Shown: piece by piece, positions 1-7,259 of the stretch
Position numbering within the stretch: position 1 is the stretch's first letter
Layout: every line of letters begins with the position of its first letter
Origin: Lachnospiraceae bacterium UBA7086
GTDB lineage: Bacteria > Bacillota > Clostridia > Lachnospirales > Lachnospiraceae
Direction: 5' to 3'
Assembly (NCBI GenBank): GCA_002492525.1
Contig: DKZA01000042.1
Location: 47,989 to 91,314, forward strand
DNA length: 43,326 nucleotides
The notes under the pieces: generated by a model
Database searches by the model: none
Told to the model about the DNA's origin: nothing
What the model saw: the letters and a program-made list of their open reading frames with translations, nothing else
Program-made: the position numbers and the translations under genes

Positions 1-203
1 TGATCGGTATCGGTGATACCAACTGTGATCCTGAAGAACTTGATTATATCATTCCTGGCAACGATGATGCCATTCGTGCGGTGAAGCTGATCGTGTCCAA
101 GATGGCTGATGCTGTCATCGAGGCAAACCAGGGCGCAGAGGCCGACGATTATGTGGCTGAGGCTGAGGCGGAGAAGGTTGAGGAGACCGATGAGGAGGCG
201 TAA
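1..203 (+). CDS. rpsB: 30S ribosomal protein S2, C-terminal end (partial)
   Basis: The window opens inside this gene. The frame beginning at base 3 reads IGIGDTNCDPEELDYIIPGN, which is the conserved S2 stretch with the DTNCDP motif, and runs 66 codons to TAA at 201-203. The end is the usual acidic, Glu/Ala-rich S2 tail. S2 sits on the 30S subunit and is needed for binding S1-type proteins and for initiation. The next gene is tsf, the standard rpsB-tsf pair. The 5' part lies outside the window. Confidence 0.97.
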   Translation, partial: IGIGDTNCDPEELDYIIPGNDDAIRAVKLIVSKMADAVIEANQGAEADDYVAEAEAEKVEETDEEA

Positions 204-279
204 GCATCGAGGATGTGGTTTTGCGAAGACGCGCGCGGAACGATATAAATAATTGGAAATTATGCAGGAGGAAAAATAG

Positions 280-1350
280 ATGGCTATTACAGCAGCAATG
301 GTAAAAGAGTTGAGAGAGATGACCGGTGCGGGTATGATGGAATGTAAAAAAGCGCTTACCGAAACCGATGGTAATATTGATGAAGCCGTTGAAGTATTAA
401 GAAAAAGCGGTGCAGCAAAGGCTGAGAAGAAAGCAAGCCGTATTGCGGCTGAAGGTATCTGCCGGGTTGCTATTGATGGAAATAAGGCTGCAGTTGTAGA
501 GGTCAATTCCGAGACAGATTTCGTTGCAAAGAACGAAGTGTTCCAGGCATTTGTACAGGCAGTTGCCGATAAGGCGCTTGCATCAGGCATTGAAAAGGCC
601 GGTGATGGTGAAGATGTTACTGAAATCCTTGGAATGAAGGAAGAATTAAATGAAAAAACTTTGACAATTGGTGAAAAGCTTTCTATCAGAAGATTTGAAA
701 GCGTTTCTGCAGATTGCGTTGCTTCTTATATCCATGCCGGCGGAAAAATCGGTGTTCTTGTAGCTGCTAATGGCGATGCATCTGATGAAACAAAGACAGC
801 TCTTACTAATGTGGCAATGCAGATTGCAGCTATGAGTCCCAAGTATATCTCAAGAAATGATATTTCTGCAGAGGAACTTGCCAAGTTAAGAGAAATTACG
901 CTTGAAAGTTCACTAAATGACCCGTTCTCACTTCCCAAGCCTATTTTACAGGGACTTCTTGAGAAAGCTGTTGCAGGTGTATGGAGCGAGGAAGATGTTG
1001 CAATTTATGAAGAGAAGAAGAGCAACATGAACTATTTACCTAATTTCCTTTCCAAGGAAGCAGCAGCGCAGCTTGCAGGTCTTGCGCTTGAAGATAAGGA
1101 AGCTATTTCCGGAAATAAGATTTTTACCGGATTGGTAGAGGGACGTGTTTCAAAGCACTTAAAAGAAATCTGCTTACTTGACCAGACTTATGTGAGGGCT
1201 GAGGATGGAAAGCAGACTGTTGCGGCATACCTTGCTTCTGTAAATAAAGCAATCGTTATTGAAAAGATGGTTCGTTTTGAAGTTGGTGAGGGTATGGAGA
1301 AGAAGTCAGAGAACTTTGCGGAGGAAGTGGCAAAGCAGATGGGCATGTAA
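280..1350 (+). CDS. tsf: Translation elongation factor Ts
   Basis: EF-Ts is the cytosolic nucleotide exchange factor that reloads EF-Tu with GTP. The N-terminal UBA-like segment (residues 1-55, with ELREMTGAGMMECKKAL) and the core with SETDFVAKNE (about residues 77-86) are unmistakable, and the C-terminal VRFEVGEGMEKK is also canonical. The start ATG at 280 follows GGAGG in AGGAGGAAAAATAG. At 356 residues the protein is longer than the roughly 290-310 usual in Firmicutes. The extra length lies between about residues 208 and 277, in the coiled-coil region just before the KIFTGLVEGRV segment. It lies 76 bases after rpsB and is probably co-transcribed with it. A terminator follows at 1387. Confidence 0.97.
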   Translation: MAITAAMVKELREMTGAGMMECKKALTETDGNIDEAVEVLRKSGAAKAEKKASRIAAEGICRVAIDGNKAAVVEVNSETDFVAKNEVFQAFVQAVADKALASGIEKAGDGEDVTEILGMKEELNEKTLTIGEKLSIRRFESVSADCVASYIHAGGKIGVLVAANGDASDETKTALTNVAMQIAAMSPKYISRNDISAEELAKLREITLESSLNDPFSLPKPILQGLLEKAVAGVWSEEDVAIYEEKKSNMNYLPNFLSKEAAAQLAGLALEDKEAISGNKIFTGLVEGRVSKHLKEICLLDQTYVRAEDGKQTVAAYLASVNKAIVIEKMVRFEVGEGMEKKSENFAEEVAKQMGM

Positions 1351-1386
1351 GCGAAGTCAAGAACAGTTTATAAGTTACATGATGAA

Positions 1387-1422
1387 GGCTATCCCCTATT
1401 GCCGTAGAGGATAGCCATTTTT
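1387..1422 (+). terminator. Rho-independent terminator of the rpsB-tsf operon
   Basis: GGCTATCC (1387-1394) pairs perfectly with GGATAGCC (1409-1416) around a 14-base loop, followed by ATTTTTCTG. It lies 37 bases after the tsf stop. Confidence 0.85.
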
Positions 1423-1435
1423 CTGTCTGTTTTCC

Positions 1436-1576
1436 GAAAAGGGATTGCTTTTCGTGATTGCAGGCCTGTTCTTCTGGTATTTAATCTGTATATGGTCGCC
1501 TATTGAGAATCCCGCTCATGTTTCTTTATACCAGCGTTTACTGCCGGAGGTAACGAGGAATGTTACAGATCCTTAG
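1436..1576 (+). pseudogene. Possible C-terminal remnant of an AgrB-like membrane protein
   Basis: The frame ending at TAG 1574-1576 reads one hydrophobic helix (LLFVIAGLFFWYLICIW) followed by SPIENPAHVSL and a basic/polar tail. This resembles the end of AgrB peptidases, where the last membrane helix is followed by an APVxxPNKPL-like motif. There is no start codon with a ribosome site, no catalytic His/Cys region and no AgrD. The 3' end overlaps the opposite-strand partner gene remnant at 1563-1763. A chance hydrophobic reading frame cannot be excluded, and no profile search could be made. Confidence 0.25.
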
Positions 1577-1763
1577 AATATGTCATAGCCTTTTGGCTGA
1601 GTTCACGTATACTGAGACCTTCATCTAAAGATTCCTGATGTCATTTTGTGTAGTCAAATGGTTCGCTGTTCATTAGAACGATAAATCTCTCCGCATCAAC
1701 ATAGCCTAACTTGGAGATTAATGCGCTTATGCCTTCTTGTTTAATGACAGTGTTTGTTTTCAT
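1563..1763 (-). pseudogene. Small partner gene of the PIN protein, broken by an in-frame TGA
   Basis: Reading the minus strand from ATG 1763 gives MKTNTVIKQEGISALISKLG, then YVDAERFIVLMNSEPFDYTK, then TGA at 1641-1643. The same frame then continues HQESLDEGLSIRELSQKAM to a TAA at 1563-1565, 66 codons in all. The part after the TGA (ending SIRELSQKAM-YSKDL) looks like a natural continuation. The TGA most simply replaces a TGG Trp codon. I recall similar small proteins next to PIN proteins in Clostridia, but not a named family. ATG 1763 starts 6 bases after the stop of the PIN gene (1770), so the two form a pair transcribed in the same direction. Its role is presumed to be antitoxin-like, by position only. 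As it stands it yields only a 40-residue fragment. Confidence 0.6.
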
Positions 1764-1769
1764 ATTCAG

Positions 1770-2111
1770 TCATCCCTCCATTTCATTTACAAAAACAATA
1801 GGATTTACAATTTTAATTTCTGGTATTGATGTGTTCAGTAACTTTTTATCAGTAGTTAAATAATATTCACAACGGGCGGCTACGGCACAGAAAGAGGAGA
1901 TTTTTTTCCAGGGAGCAATGGCAAGACGTTTTTCCTCGTATGGATTTTTCCCATTTTCATAGTCTAAAATGTATGACCAGACTAAATCATAGGTGCCTTC
2001 TCTTATTTTCGACTGGATATATAATTTTGCCTGTGTCTCAAGATGAATCCGAATCTGGCTCTGGTCATCAAAAGGTCTGTTATAACAGCAGTTATCCAAA
2101 TAAATTTTCAT
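1770..2111 (-). pseudogene. PIN-domain (VapC-like) protein with an internal deletion
   Basis: From ATG 2111 the protein reads MKIYLDNCCYNRPFDDQSQI, the typical PIN start with the first catalytic Asp in YLDNCC, and then the conserved Glu in YENGKNP. After WKKIS it jumps straight to CAVAARCEYYLTTDKKLL. Full-length relatives carry about 35-40 more residues here, including the TADALHVA segment with a further metal-binding acidic residue. The remainder is 113 residues, shorter than the roughly 140-150 usual for this group. PIN proteins are metal-dependent RNases, often the toxin of type II toxin-antitoxin pairs. This copy is expected to be inactive. A GTG at 2117 in frame is an alternative start. 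The downstream partner (1563-1763) is also broken, so the whole module is decaying. Confidence 0.7.
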
Positions 2112-2325
2112 TACCACTTCACCGCCCTTTTATCATTCTTCCATTAAGTATAACATATAATAAGTATCTCGGAAATGAGAATCTTAATATCGGTAATATC
2201 TGGGAAATATAACCAGCGGAGTAGCTTATTTATATTTTTCAATCTGAGCCCGGCTATGCCAGACAGTGGAAGCGGAAAAGGACAGCATACTTTTATATAA
2301 GTAGAAAAATAGTGAAATTGAGTTA

Positions 2326-2354
2326 TTGCATTTAAAATCTATTTCATATATTAT
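2326..2354 (+). promoter_or_regulatory. Sigma-A promoter candidate facing a hairpin
   Basis: TTGCAT (2326-2331), a 17-base spacer and TATTAT (2349-2354) predict a start near 2361, only about 10 bases before the long hairpin at 2371-2418. No gene starts before the ABC gene at 2622. Confidence 0.4.
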
Positions 2355-2370
2355 TTGTGCATACAATAGA

Positions 2371-2418
2371 AAACGAAGAGCGAAGGAGCTGTTTAAGCGG
2401 CTTCTTCGCTCTTCGTTT
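2371..2418. repeat. 15-bp perfect inverted repeat (hairpin)
   Basis: AAACGAAGAGCGAAG (2371-2385) and its exact complement CTTCGCTCTTCGTTT (2404-2418) surround an 18-base loop. The + strand has no T-run after the stem. On the - strand the stem is followed by TTTTCTATT, so it could terminate minus-strand transcription, or cap a short + strand RNA from the promoter at 2326. The rest of 2118-2621 shows no convincing gene. Confidence 0.6.
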
Positions 2419-2455
2419 AGAAGTGAATTGGGTTCAAAATGTTAATCTGCAATCC

Positions 2456-2485
2456 GTGTCAAATGAAATACAAGCATCTTGACAC
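2456..2485. promoter_or_regulatory. Inverted repeat overlapping the -35 box (operator candidate)
   Basis: GTGTCAA (2456-2462) and TTGACAC (2479-2485) are exact complements with 16 bases between them. The right arm contains the whole -35 hexamer of the ABC-operon promoter, so a protein bound here would block RNA polymerase. AbiEi antitoxins are known to bind inverted repeats in their own promoters, which makes the AbiEi-like domain encoded just downstream the natural candidate. That link is inference. Confidence 0.5.
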
Positions 2486-2507
2486 GACCATGATACAAGA
2501 ATATAAT
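2479..2507 (+). promoter_or_regulatory. Perfect consensus sigma-A promoter of the AbiEi-ABC operon
   Basis: TTGACA (2479-2484), exactly 17 bases, then TATAAT (2502-2507). The predicted start is near 2514, leaving a leader of about 108 bases before the ATG at 2622. A full-consensus promoter in front of an accessory gene usually implies tight repression, consistent with the dyads around it. Confidence 0.85.
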
Positions 2508-2553
2508 TTAAATAAAAATCGGCACAATAAATACTGCCAAATTTTATTTAAAT
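2506..2553. repeat. AT-rich inverted repeat at the transcription start
   Basis: ATTTAAATAAAAAT (2506-2519) and ATTTTATTTAAAT (2541-2553) are complementary over 13 bp with a single extra A. The left arm begins in the -10 box and the repeat spans the predicted start site. It may be a second operator or a weak leader hairpin. Confidence 0.5.
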
Positions 2554-2621
2554 AACATCATAAAAGTGGTTTATAAATTATAAGTTGTCAATAAATAAGG
2601 CATATGCCGGGGGAGATATGA

Positions 2622-3947
2622 ATGACTAACCAACAGTTTATTACTGAAGAGCAACTGATTGTATCCATTCAGGAGTTAAAAGAGGCGGGATTTTCCCACT
2701 ATAAGATCAATCAGCTGGTGGAGGAAAAGATACTGCGTAAATTGAATAAGAAATATTATGAGAATATGCGTTATCAGGGAACAAGATTCCCTTTTTATTA
2801 TATAGATGCATATACTTCTGAGGGGGTGGTCTGCCTAAGAAGTGCTGCTTTCTACTACCAGCTGACAGATGACTGGCCGGATGCCATAGATGTGGCAATA
2901 CGGAGAAAGGCCAGAATTTCCACGATGCCGCAGTCCCCGCCCATACGGGTATCTTATTTTGCCGAGAAACGCTATTGCAAGGGAATTAAAACGGTCTGTG
3001 AGGGTAAGAATTTTTTCCGGATTTATGACAGGGAGAAGACGGTGGTGGATATTGTCTCTTTTCGTGAAAAGGTTGGCATGGAGGAGACGCGGCATATCAT
3101 AGCCAGATATCTGGCGCAGGAAGACAGAGACTTGAAGCGATTGATGCAATATGCGGATTTGCTTAAATGCAGAGACGTCATGCAGTCCTATCTGGATGCT
3201 TATGGTGAGAAGGAGAGGGGGAATTGTGTTGTGGAATTAGTGGATGTGTGCAGGCAGTATGGAGAGGGAACAAATACGGTAAATGCGCTTTCCCATGTTA
3301 ATATTCGTATTAACAAAGGTGAGTTTGTGGCAGTGGTGGGCGCTTCGGGGAGCGGTAAGAGCACGCTCTTAAATGTGTGCGGCGGACTGGATACGCCCAC
3401 CTCGGGGGATGTCTACATAGAGGACACGGATCTGGGCGGACTGTCAGATGATGAATTGACGGAGTTTCGCAGGAAAAGAATTGGATTTGTTTTTCAGAAT
3501 TACAATCTGGTGCCGGTCATGTCGGTGTACGAAAATATTGTGCTGCCTGTGCAGATAGGCGGGCATCTGGAAGACAAGGTGCTTTTGGAAAAGATCATGG
3601 ATTCTCTGGGACTGACGGGATTAGAGAACAGGCTTCCATCGGAGCTTTCCGGAGGACAACAGCAGAGGGTAGCGATTGCCCGCGCCTTGATTTCTGCGCC
3701 GGCCATTATTCTGGCGGACGAACCGACCGGGAATCTGGATTCGGCGGCCACGGAAGACGTGATGGAATTGTTAAAGTGCGCGGTCAGGGATTTTGGGCAG
3801 ACGGTGATTATGATTACCCACAATGAGGCTCTGACGAAAGAGTGCGACCGCATCCTGCGTATGAAGGACGGCAGACTGAAAGAAGAGACGCGAAAGGATG
3901 TTTCGGAAGCAGGAGAATCTGTTTCAGAAGGGGGAGGAGATGCGTAA
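2622..3947 (+). CDS. AbiEi-like antitoxin/regulator domain fused to a MacB-type ABC transporter ATPase
   Basis: This 441-residue protein joins two unrelated families in one frame. Residues about 10-200 look like the AbiEi antitoxin family: an N-terminal winged-helix part (EAGFSHYKINQLVEEKILRK), then RSAAFYYQLTD, then the FRIYDREKTVVDIV block and the LKRLMQYADLL segment. From about residue 204 it is an ABC ATPase of the LolD/MacB/YtrE export type. Walker A GASGSGKST is at 240-248, the signature LSGGQ at 342-346, Walker B with D366-E367, and the family mark DEPTGNLDS is intact. The start ATG 2622 follows GGGGGAG by 6 bases. An internal GTG at 3231 (codon 204) follows AGGAGAGGGGG, so a free ATPase might also be made. 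The ATPase would energise the membrane permease encoded next (its start overlaps this stop region), while the AbiEi-like part may bind the promoter dyads. The fusion is the oddest protein in the window. Confidence 0.85.
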   Translation: MTNQQFITEEQLIVSIQELKEAGFSHYKINQLVEEKILRKLNKKYYENMRYQGTRFPFYYIDAYTSEGVVCLRSAAFYYQLTDDWPDAIDVAIRRKARISTMPQSPPIRVSYFAEKRYCKGIKTVCEGKNFFRIYDREKTVVDIVSFREKVGMEETRHIIARYLAQEDRDLKRLMQYADLLKCRDVMQSYLDAYGEKERGNCVVELVDVCRQYGEGTNTVNALSHVNIRINKGEFVAVVGASGSGKSTLLNVCGGLDTPTSGDVYIEDTDLGGLSDDELTEFRRKRIGFVFQNYNLVPVMSVYENIVLPVQIGGHLEDKVLLEKIMDSLGLTGLENRLPSELSGGQQQRVAIARALISAPAIILADEPTGNLDSAATEDVMELLKCAVRDFGQTVIMITHNEALTKECDRILRMKDGRLKEETRKDVSEAGESVSEGGGDA

Positions 3948-3948
3948 G

Positions 3949-6076
3949 ATGGATGGGAAAAAGGTGTCCCGCAGGATGATAAGGCGGCTGGCTTCTAATC
4001 TGTATCATGCAGATAATAGGAGAAACTTCACGGCGATTGCAGCGATTGCATTAGCCTCTATGCTGATTGTCATGGCGCTCTCCGCCATTTTGTCCATCGA
4101 GTCTGCGATGAGACGGTCCAGACAGATGTTGATCGGAACGAAGGCGGAAGGCGTGTATACGTTCCTTTCTTACAACTGGTTTGAGGCGCTTCGGGATAGC
4201 GGGCATTTTGACGCCATGTCGATGGTGTTTCATTTGGGATATTATGAGACGGCGTCTTCTGCAGGGAATGAGAACAGGATCCTTTGTACGGACGAGGAGA
4301 CCGCTTCCTGGAATTTCAACGAGCTGTTGGAGGGCAGATGGCCCGAAACGGAAGATGAGATTGTGGTGGATGAGCGTTTTGTACAGGAAAACGGCGGTGC
4401 AGTCAGGGTAGGAGATACCGTTCCCATCTTTTTGAAAACAGCCGCCCATGAGTACAGGCAGGATATGGTGATCAGCGGTATCTGTGCGTGCAATGGGGAA
4501 CTGGATGAGGCGAGGATATATGTGTCCTGGGCATTTGAAAAGAAAGATATGAGCGGATACGGGCAGTGGAGCTACTGTCGTTTTGAGAAGGGCAGGTATA
4601 CGGATGAGGACCTGAAAAATTTCCTGCATGAAGTCAATCCGTACGCTGACTGCAATACTTTTGTCAATCCCTCTGCGGGCGATTGGCCGGAATCCGGGTG
4701 GATAAAGCTGATTGCCGGTCTGATCGGGTTTACGGTGGTCTGTGCCGGGCTGATGATCTACACCATCTATTATATTTCCATGGTAAAAAATGTGGCGCAG
4801 TACGGGCAGCTGAAGCTGATCGGCGTGACCAGCAGACAGATTCGGGCGGTTGTTAGACAGCACGCGCTCAGACAGTACCTGACGGGTCTTCCCATAGGGT
4901 GCTTTCTGGGAGCAGTGTCCGGTTATGCGCTTATGCCGGTTCTGGCGGCCTATCAGGGGATTGAGGGAACCTGTGAGTTTAGGGTCAGACCGGTGTATTT
5001 CCTGTGCGCGGCGGTTTTATCCTGTATCGTAGTGTATTTCGGCGTGCGCAAGCCCATGGATATTCTTGCCAAGACGCCGCCCGTTCATGCGGCGGGCTAC
5101 ACGGGCAGTGAAAGGATCAGGCCGGGAAAAGTCCGAAACGGCCGGTTCACGCCCGGGCGTTTTGCGCGCAGAAATATCAGGAGGCGCAGAAAAAACACGG
5201 CGCTTGTGGCTGTTTCCATGAGTATTGTCGTACTGCTCTTTGTGGTTAACGCGAATATCATACACAGCCTGAATCTGGATGCTTTTCTTTCTATGTTTAA
5301 TCTGTTTGCGGATATTGAGATTGCCGCGGATGATTATCTGTTCGGTCTGGAGATGGGGGATGCGGGCGGAATTTTGGCCATCCCGGATACTGTCCGTACC
5401 GAGCTGGATAAGATTACGGAAGACGTGGAGACGGTGTACCATTATCAGTTGGAGGTGCCGAAGGTATTTTATGGGGAGGATGCAGAGCGATACTGCAAGA
5501 CGGTGCTTGACAGCAAAACTTACCAGAAGAATGTAGCGGATGACGAGTGGCTCAATGAGCGTATGGTGGGGGAAGCCGAGGCGTACCGGGAAAAGAAGAA
5601 GCAGTTTATCCTCATGATGGATTATTTCCGTTTCTATGAATATGACCAGATTGCGGACTTCGAGGTCTTTGAGGGCAGTTTTGACCGGGAAAAATTTGAG
5701 TCTGGGGAATATGTGCTTGCCGTTGCACTGGACGGGGACGGCAACAGTCTTTATCATGCGGGTGACGTGATAGAGCTTGCAGATGCGTTTCCGGTGGAAG
5801 AAGAGTATAGCTTTGTGCGCGATGAAAAGGCTTTTGTTAAAGGTGCTGCGTCTGGAAAATCTGTATACGGTTCTGCTGGCCGTGATACCAGGCTATTTGA
5901 TCGGACAGTCCATAAGTGCGGTTATCTTATATAAGGTGTCGGAGAGTATTCCTTACCTTAAGTGCAATCTTACCTTATTACCGGGAATCCTGCTTGCGGT
6001 GTTTGTCGTCATCTTATCCATGCTGTATCCCAACGGCCGGACGGATATCGGGGATAAACTTGGAAGACGATCCTGA
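3949..6076 (+). pseudogene. FtsX/MacB-type ABC transporter permease, broken by deletion and frameshift
   Basis: ATG 3949 (9 bases after AGGAG; an in-frame ATG at 3940 has no spacing) opens a permease with a first membrane helix at about residues 25-45, a large extracellular domain, three helices (about residues 245-375), and the first helix of the second half (NTALVAVSMSIVVLLFVVN). The frame stops at 5934, but the true C-terminal helices appear in the +1 frame: LENLYTVLLAVIPGYLIGQ and TLLPGILLAVFVVILSMLYP, ending at TGA 6074-6076. The switch lies near 5835-5850, where the second half of the extracellular domain and one helix are missing. The two parts total about 707 residues. I estimate 130-150 residues lost relative to family members of about 850; this size is from memory of the family. 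The partner ATPase upstream is intact. Confidence 0.8.
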
Positions 6077-6107
6077 TGATGTGGTAGCTCATTCCCGCGA
6101 GCAACGA

Positions 6108-6139
6108 GCCAAGCGGACATGCAGGCATGTCCATTTGGC
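6108..6139. repeat. Stem-loop after the broken permease
   Basis: GCCAA (6108-6112) pairs with TTGGC (6135-6139), and GGACATGC (6115-6122) pairs with GCATGTCC (6125-6132) around AG. It has no T-run directly after it, so it is not a classic terminator. The remaining 6140-6290 is AT-rich and shows only a weak TATAGT (-10 type) at 6259-6264. Confidence 0.5.
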
Positions 6140-6296
6140 GACTGCCGCGAGGTCTTTGACTTAGCGAAAAGTCCTTGCATATCCTTGTCAAATAATATTT
6201 GGTGGAATTTTCTTTTTCTTTTTTTACAAAATTTCTTTTCGTAACTCATCGGATGTGATATAGTATAAGAGAATATGGAATAAGGAGCCGATGGAG

Positions 6297-7241
6297 ATGG
6301 CAGACAACGATGCTGAACAGGAAGCGAGACTCAGGCGTTTCCGGCTGATGAAGAGGCTGCTCGTCATCGTTCCGCTTTCCACGATACTGATCCTGTTTGG
6401 CCTGTGTGTGATTCTCGGGATCAGATTACATTATGTGAAGAAAGAACTGCACGAATTACAATCCCGTGTGGAGACGATGGCCCAGGTCAGTGGTTCTGTT
6501 GATATGGGAGTTCAGACAACAGGCAGTACAGAGGCGTATACGGCCTCCGGGGTGGATGAATCCGGACGTACACAGATTGACACAAAGGAGGAGATTCCCG
6601 AAGAGAAAGAAGGAGTACGAAAGGTATATCTAACCTTTGATGACGGACCTAGCAGCAACACGGGCAGGATTCTGGATATTCTGGCTGAGTACAATGTGAA
6701 GGCGACTTTCTTTGTAGTAGGGAAAGAGGAAGAACAATATCAATCGTTATATAATCGGATTGTGGACGAGGGACATACGCTTGCGATGCACTCCTACAGT
6801 CATAAGTATTATGAGATTTATCAGTCAAAAGAAAGTTATGTGGAGGATTTAACAAAACTACAGGAGTTCCTTTATGATACGACAGGCGTGTGGTGCCGGT
6901 ATTGCAGGTTTCCCGGCGGAAGCAGCAATAAGGTCAGTAAGGTGGACATGCATGAGCTGATTGCGTATCTGGATGAACAGGATATGACTTATTTTGATTG
7001 GAATATTGTTTCGGGAGATGCGACGAGTGATTATATCAGTGCCGGCGATATAATCAGGAATTGTACGCGCAGGCTTGGAGAGTTTGACGAAGCGGTTATA
7101 CTGATGCATGATGCGGCGGAGAAAGATTCGACGGTGGAGGCATTACCTGGGCTGATTGAACAGATTCAGGCGATGGAGGATACAGAAATTGTGCCGATTA
7201 CCGACGATACGGAGCCGATTCATCATATAAGTAATGACTAA
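6297..7241 (+). CDS. Membrane-anchored polysaccharide deacetylase (NodB fold, CE4)
   Basis: A metal-dependent N-deacetylase acting outside the membrane on peptidoglycan or another amino-sugar polymer. A single membrane helix spans about residues 21-42, followed by a short coiled coil (45-65) and a Ser/Thr-rich linker. The NodB domain starts at about residue 108: TFDDGP (113-118) supplies the catalytic and metal Asp, HSYSH (165-169) the two metal His, RFPGGSS follows, then DWNIVSGDAT and VILMHDAA with the catalytic His. ATG 6297 lies 9 bases after AAGGAG; ATG 6291 in the same frame is only 3 bases away and so is less likely. The gene is followed after 18 bases by a bactofilin gene, suggesting a cell-shape or wall-modification unit. 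Confidence 0.9.
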   Translation: MADNDAEQEARLRRFRLMKRLLVIVPLSTILILFGLCVILGIRLHYVKKELHELQSRVETMAQVSGSVDMGVQTTGSTEAYTASGVDESGRTQIDTKEEIPEEKEGVRKVYLTFDDGPSSNTGRILDILAEYNVKATFFVVGKEEEQYQSLYNRIVDEGHTLAMHSYSHKYYEIYQSKESYVEDLTKLQEFLYDTTGVWCRYCRFPGGSSNKVSKVDMHELIAYLDEQDMTYFDWNIVSGDATSDYISAGDIIRNCTRRLGEFDEAVILMHDAAEKDSTVEALPGLIEQIQAMEDTEIVPITDDTEPIHHISND

Positions 7242-7259
7242 AGAATGGAGGATTGGAGA

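Noticed and set aside
1641..1643. In-frame TGA as selenocysteine or recoded Trp
   Set aside because: No SECIS-like hairpin directly after it, no Cys-type homolog known, and the neighbouring PIN gene is also damaged; a nonsense mutation is simpler.
3231..3947. Separate ABC ATPase gene starting at GTG 3231 in place of a fusion
   Set aside because: The frame is continuous with the AbiEi-like part and no stop lies between; kept only as a possible second product of the fusion gene.
5017..5757. Minus-strand open frame opposite the permease
   Set aside because: Antisense shadow of the permease; no ribosome site, no recognisable motif.
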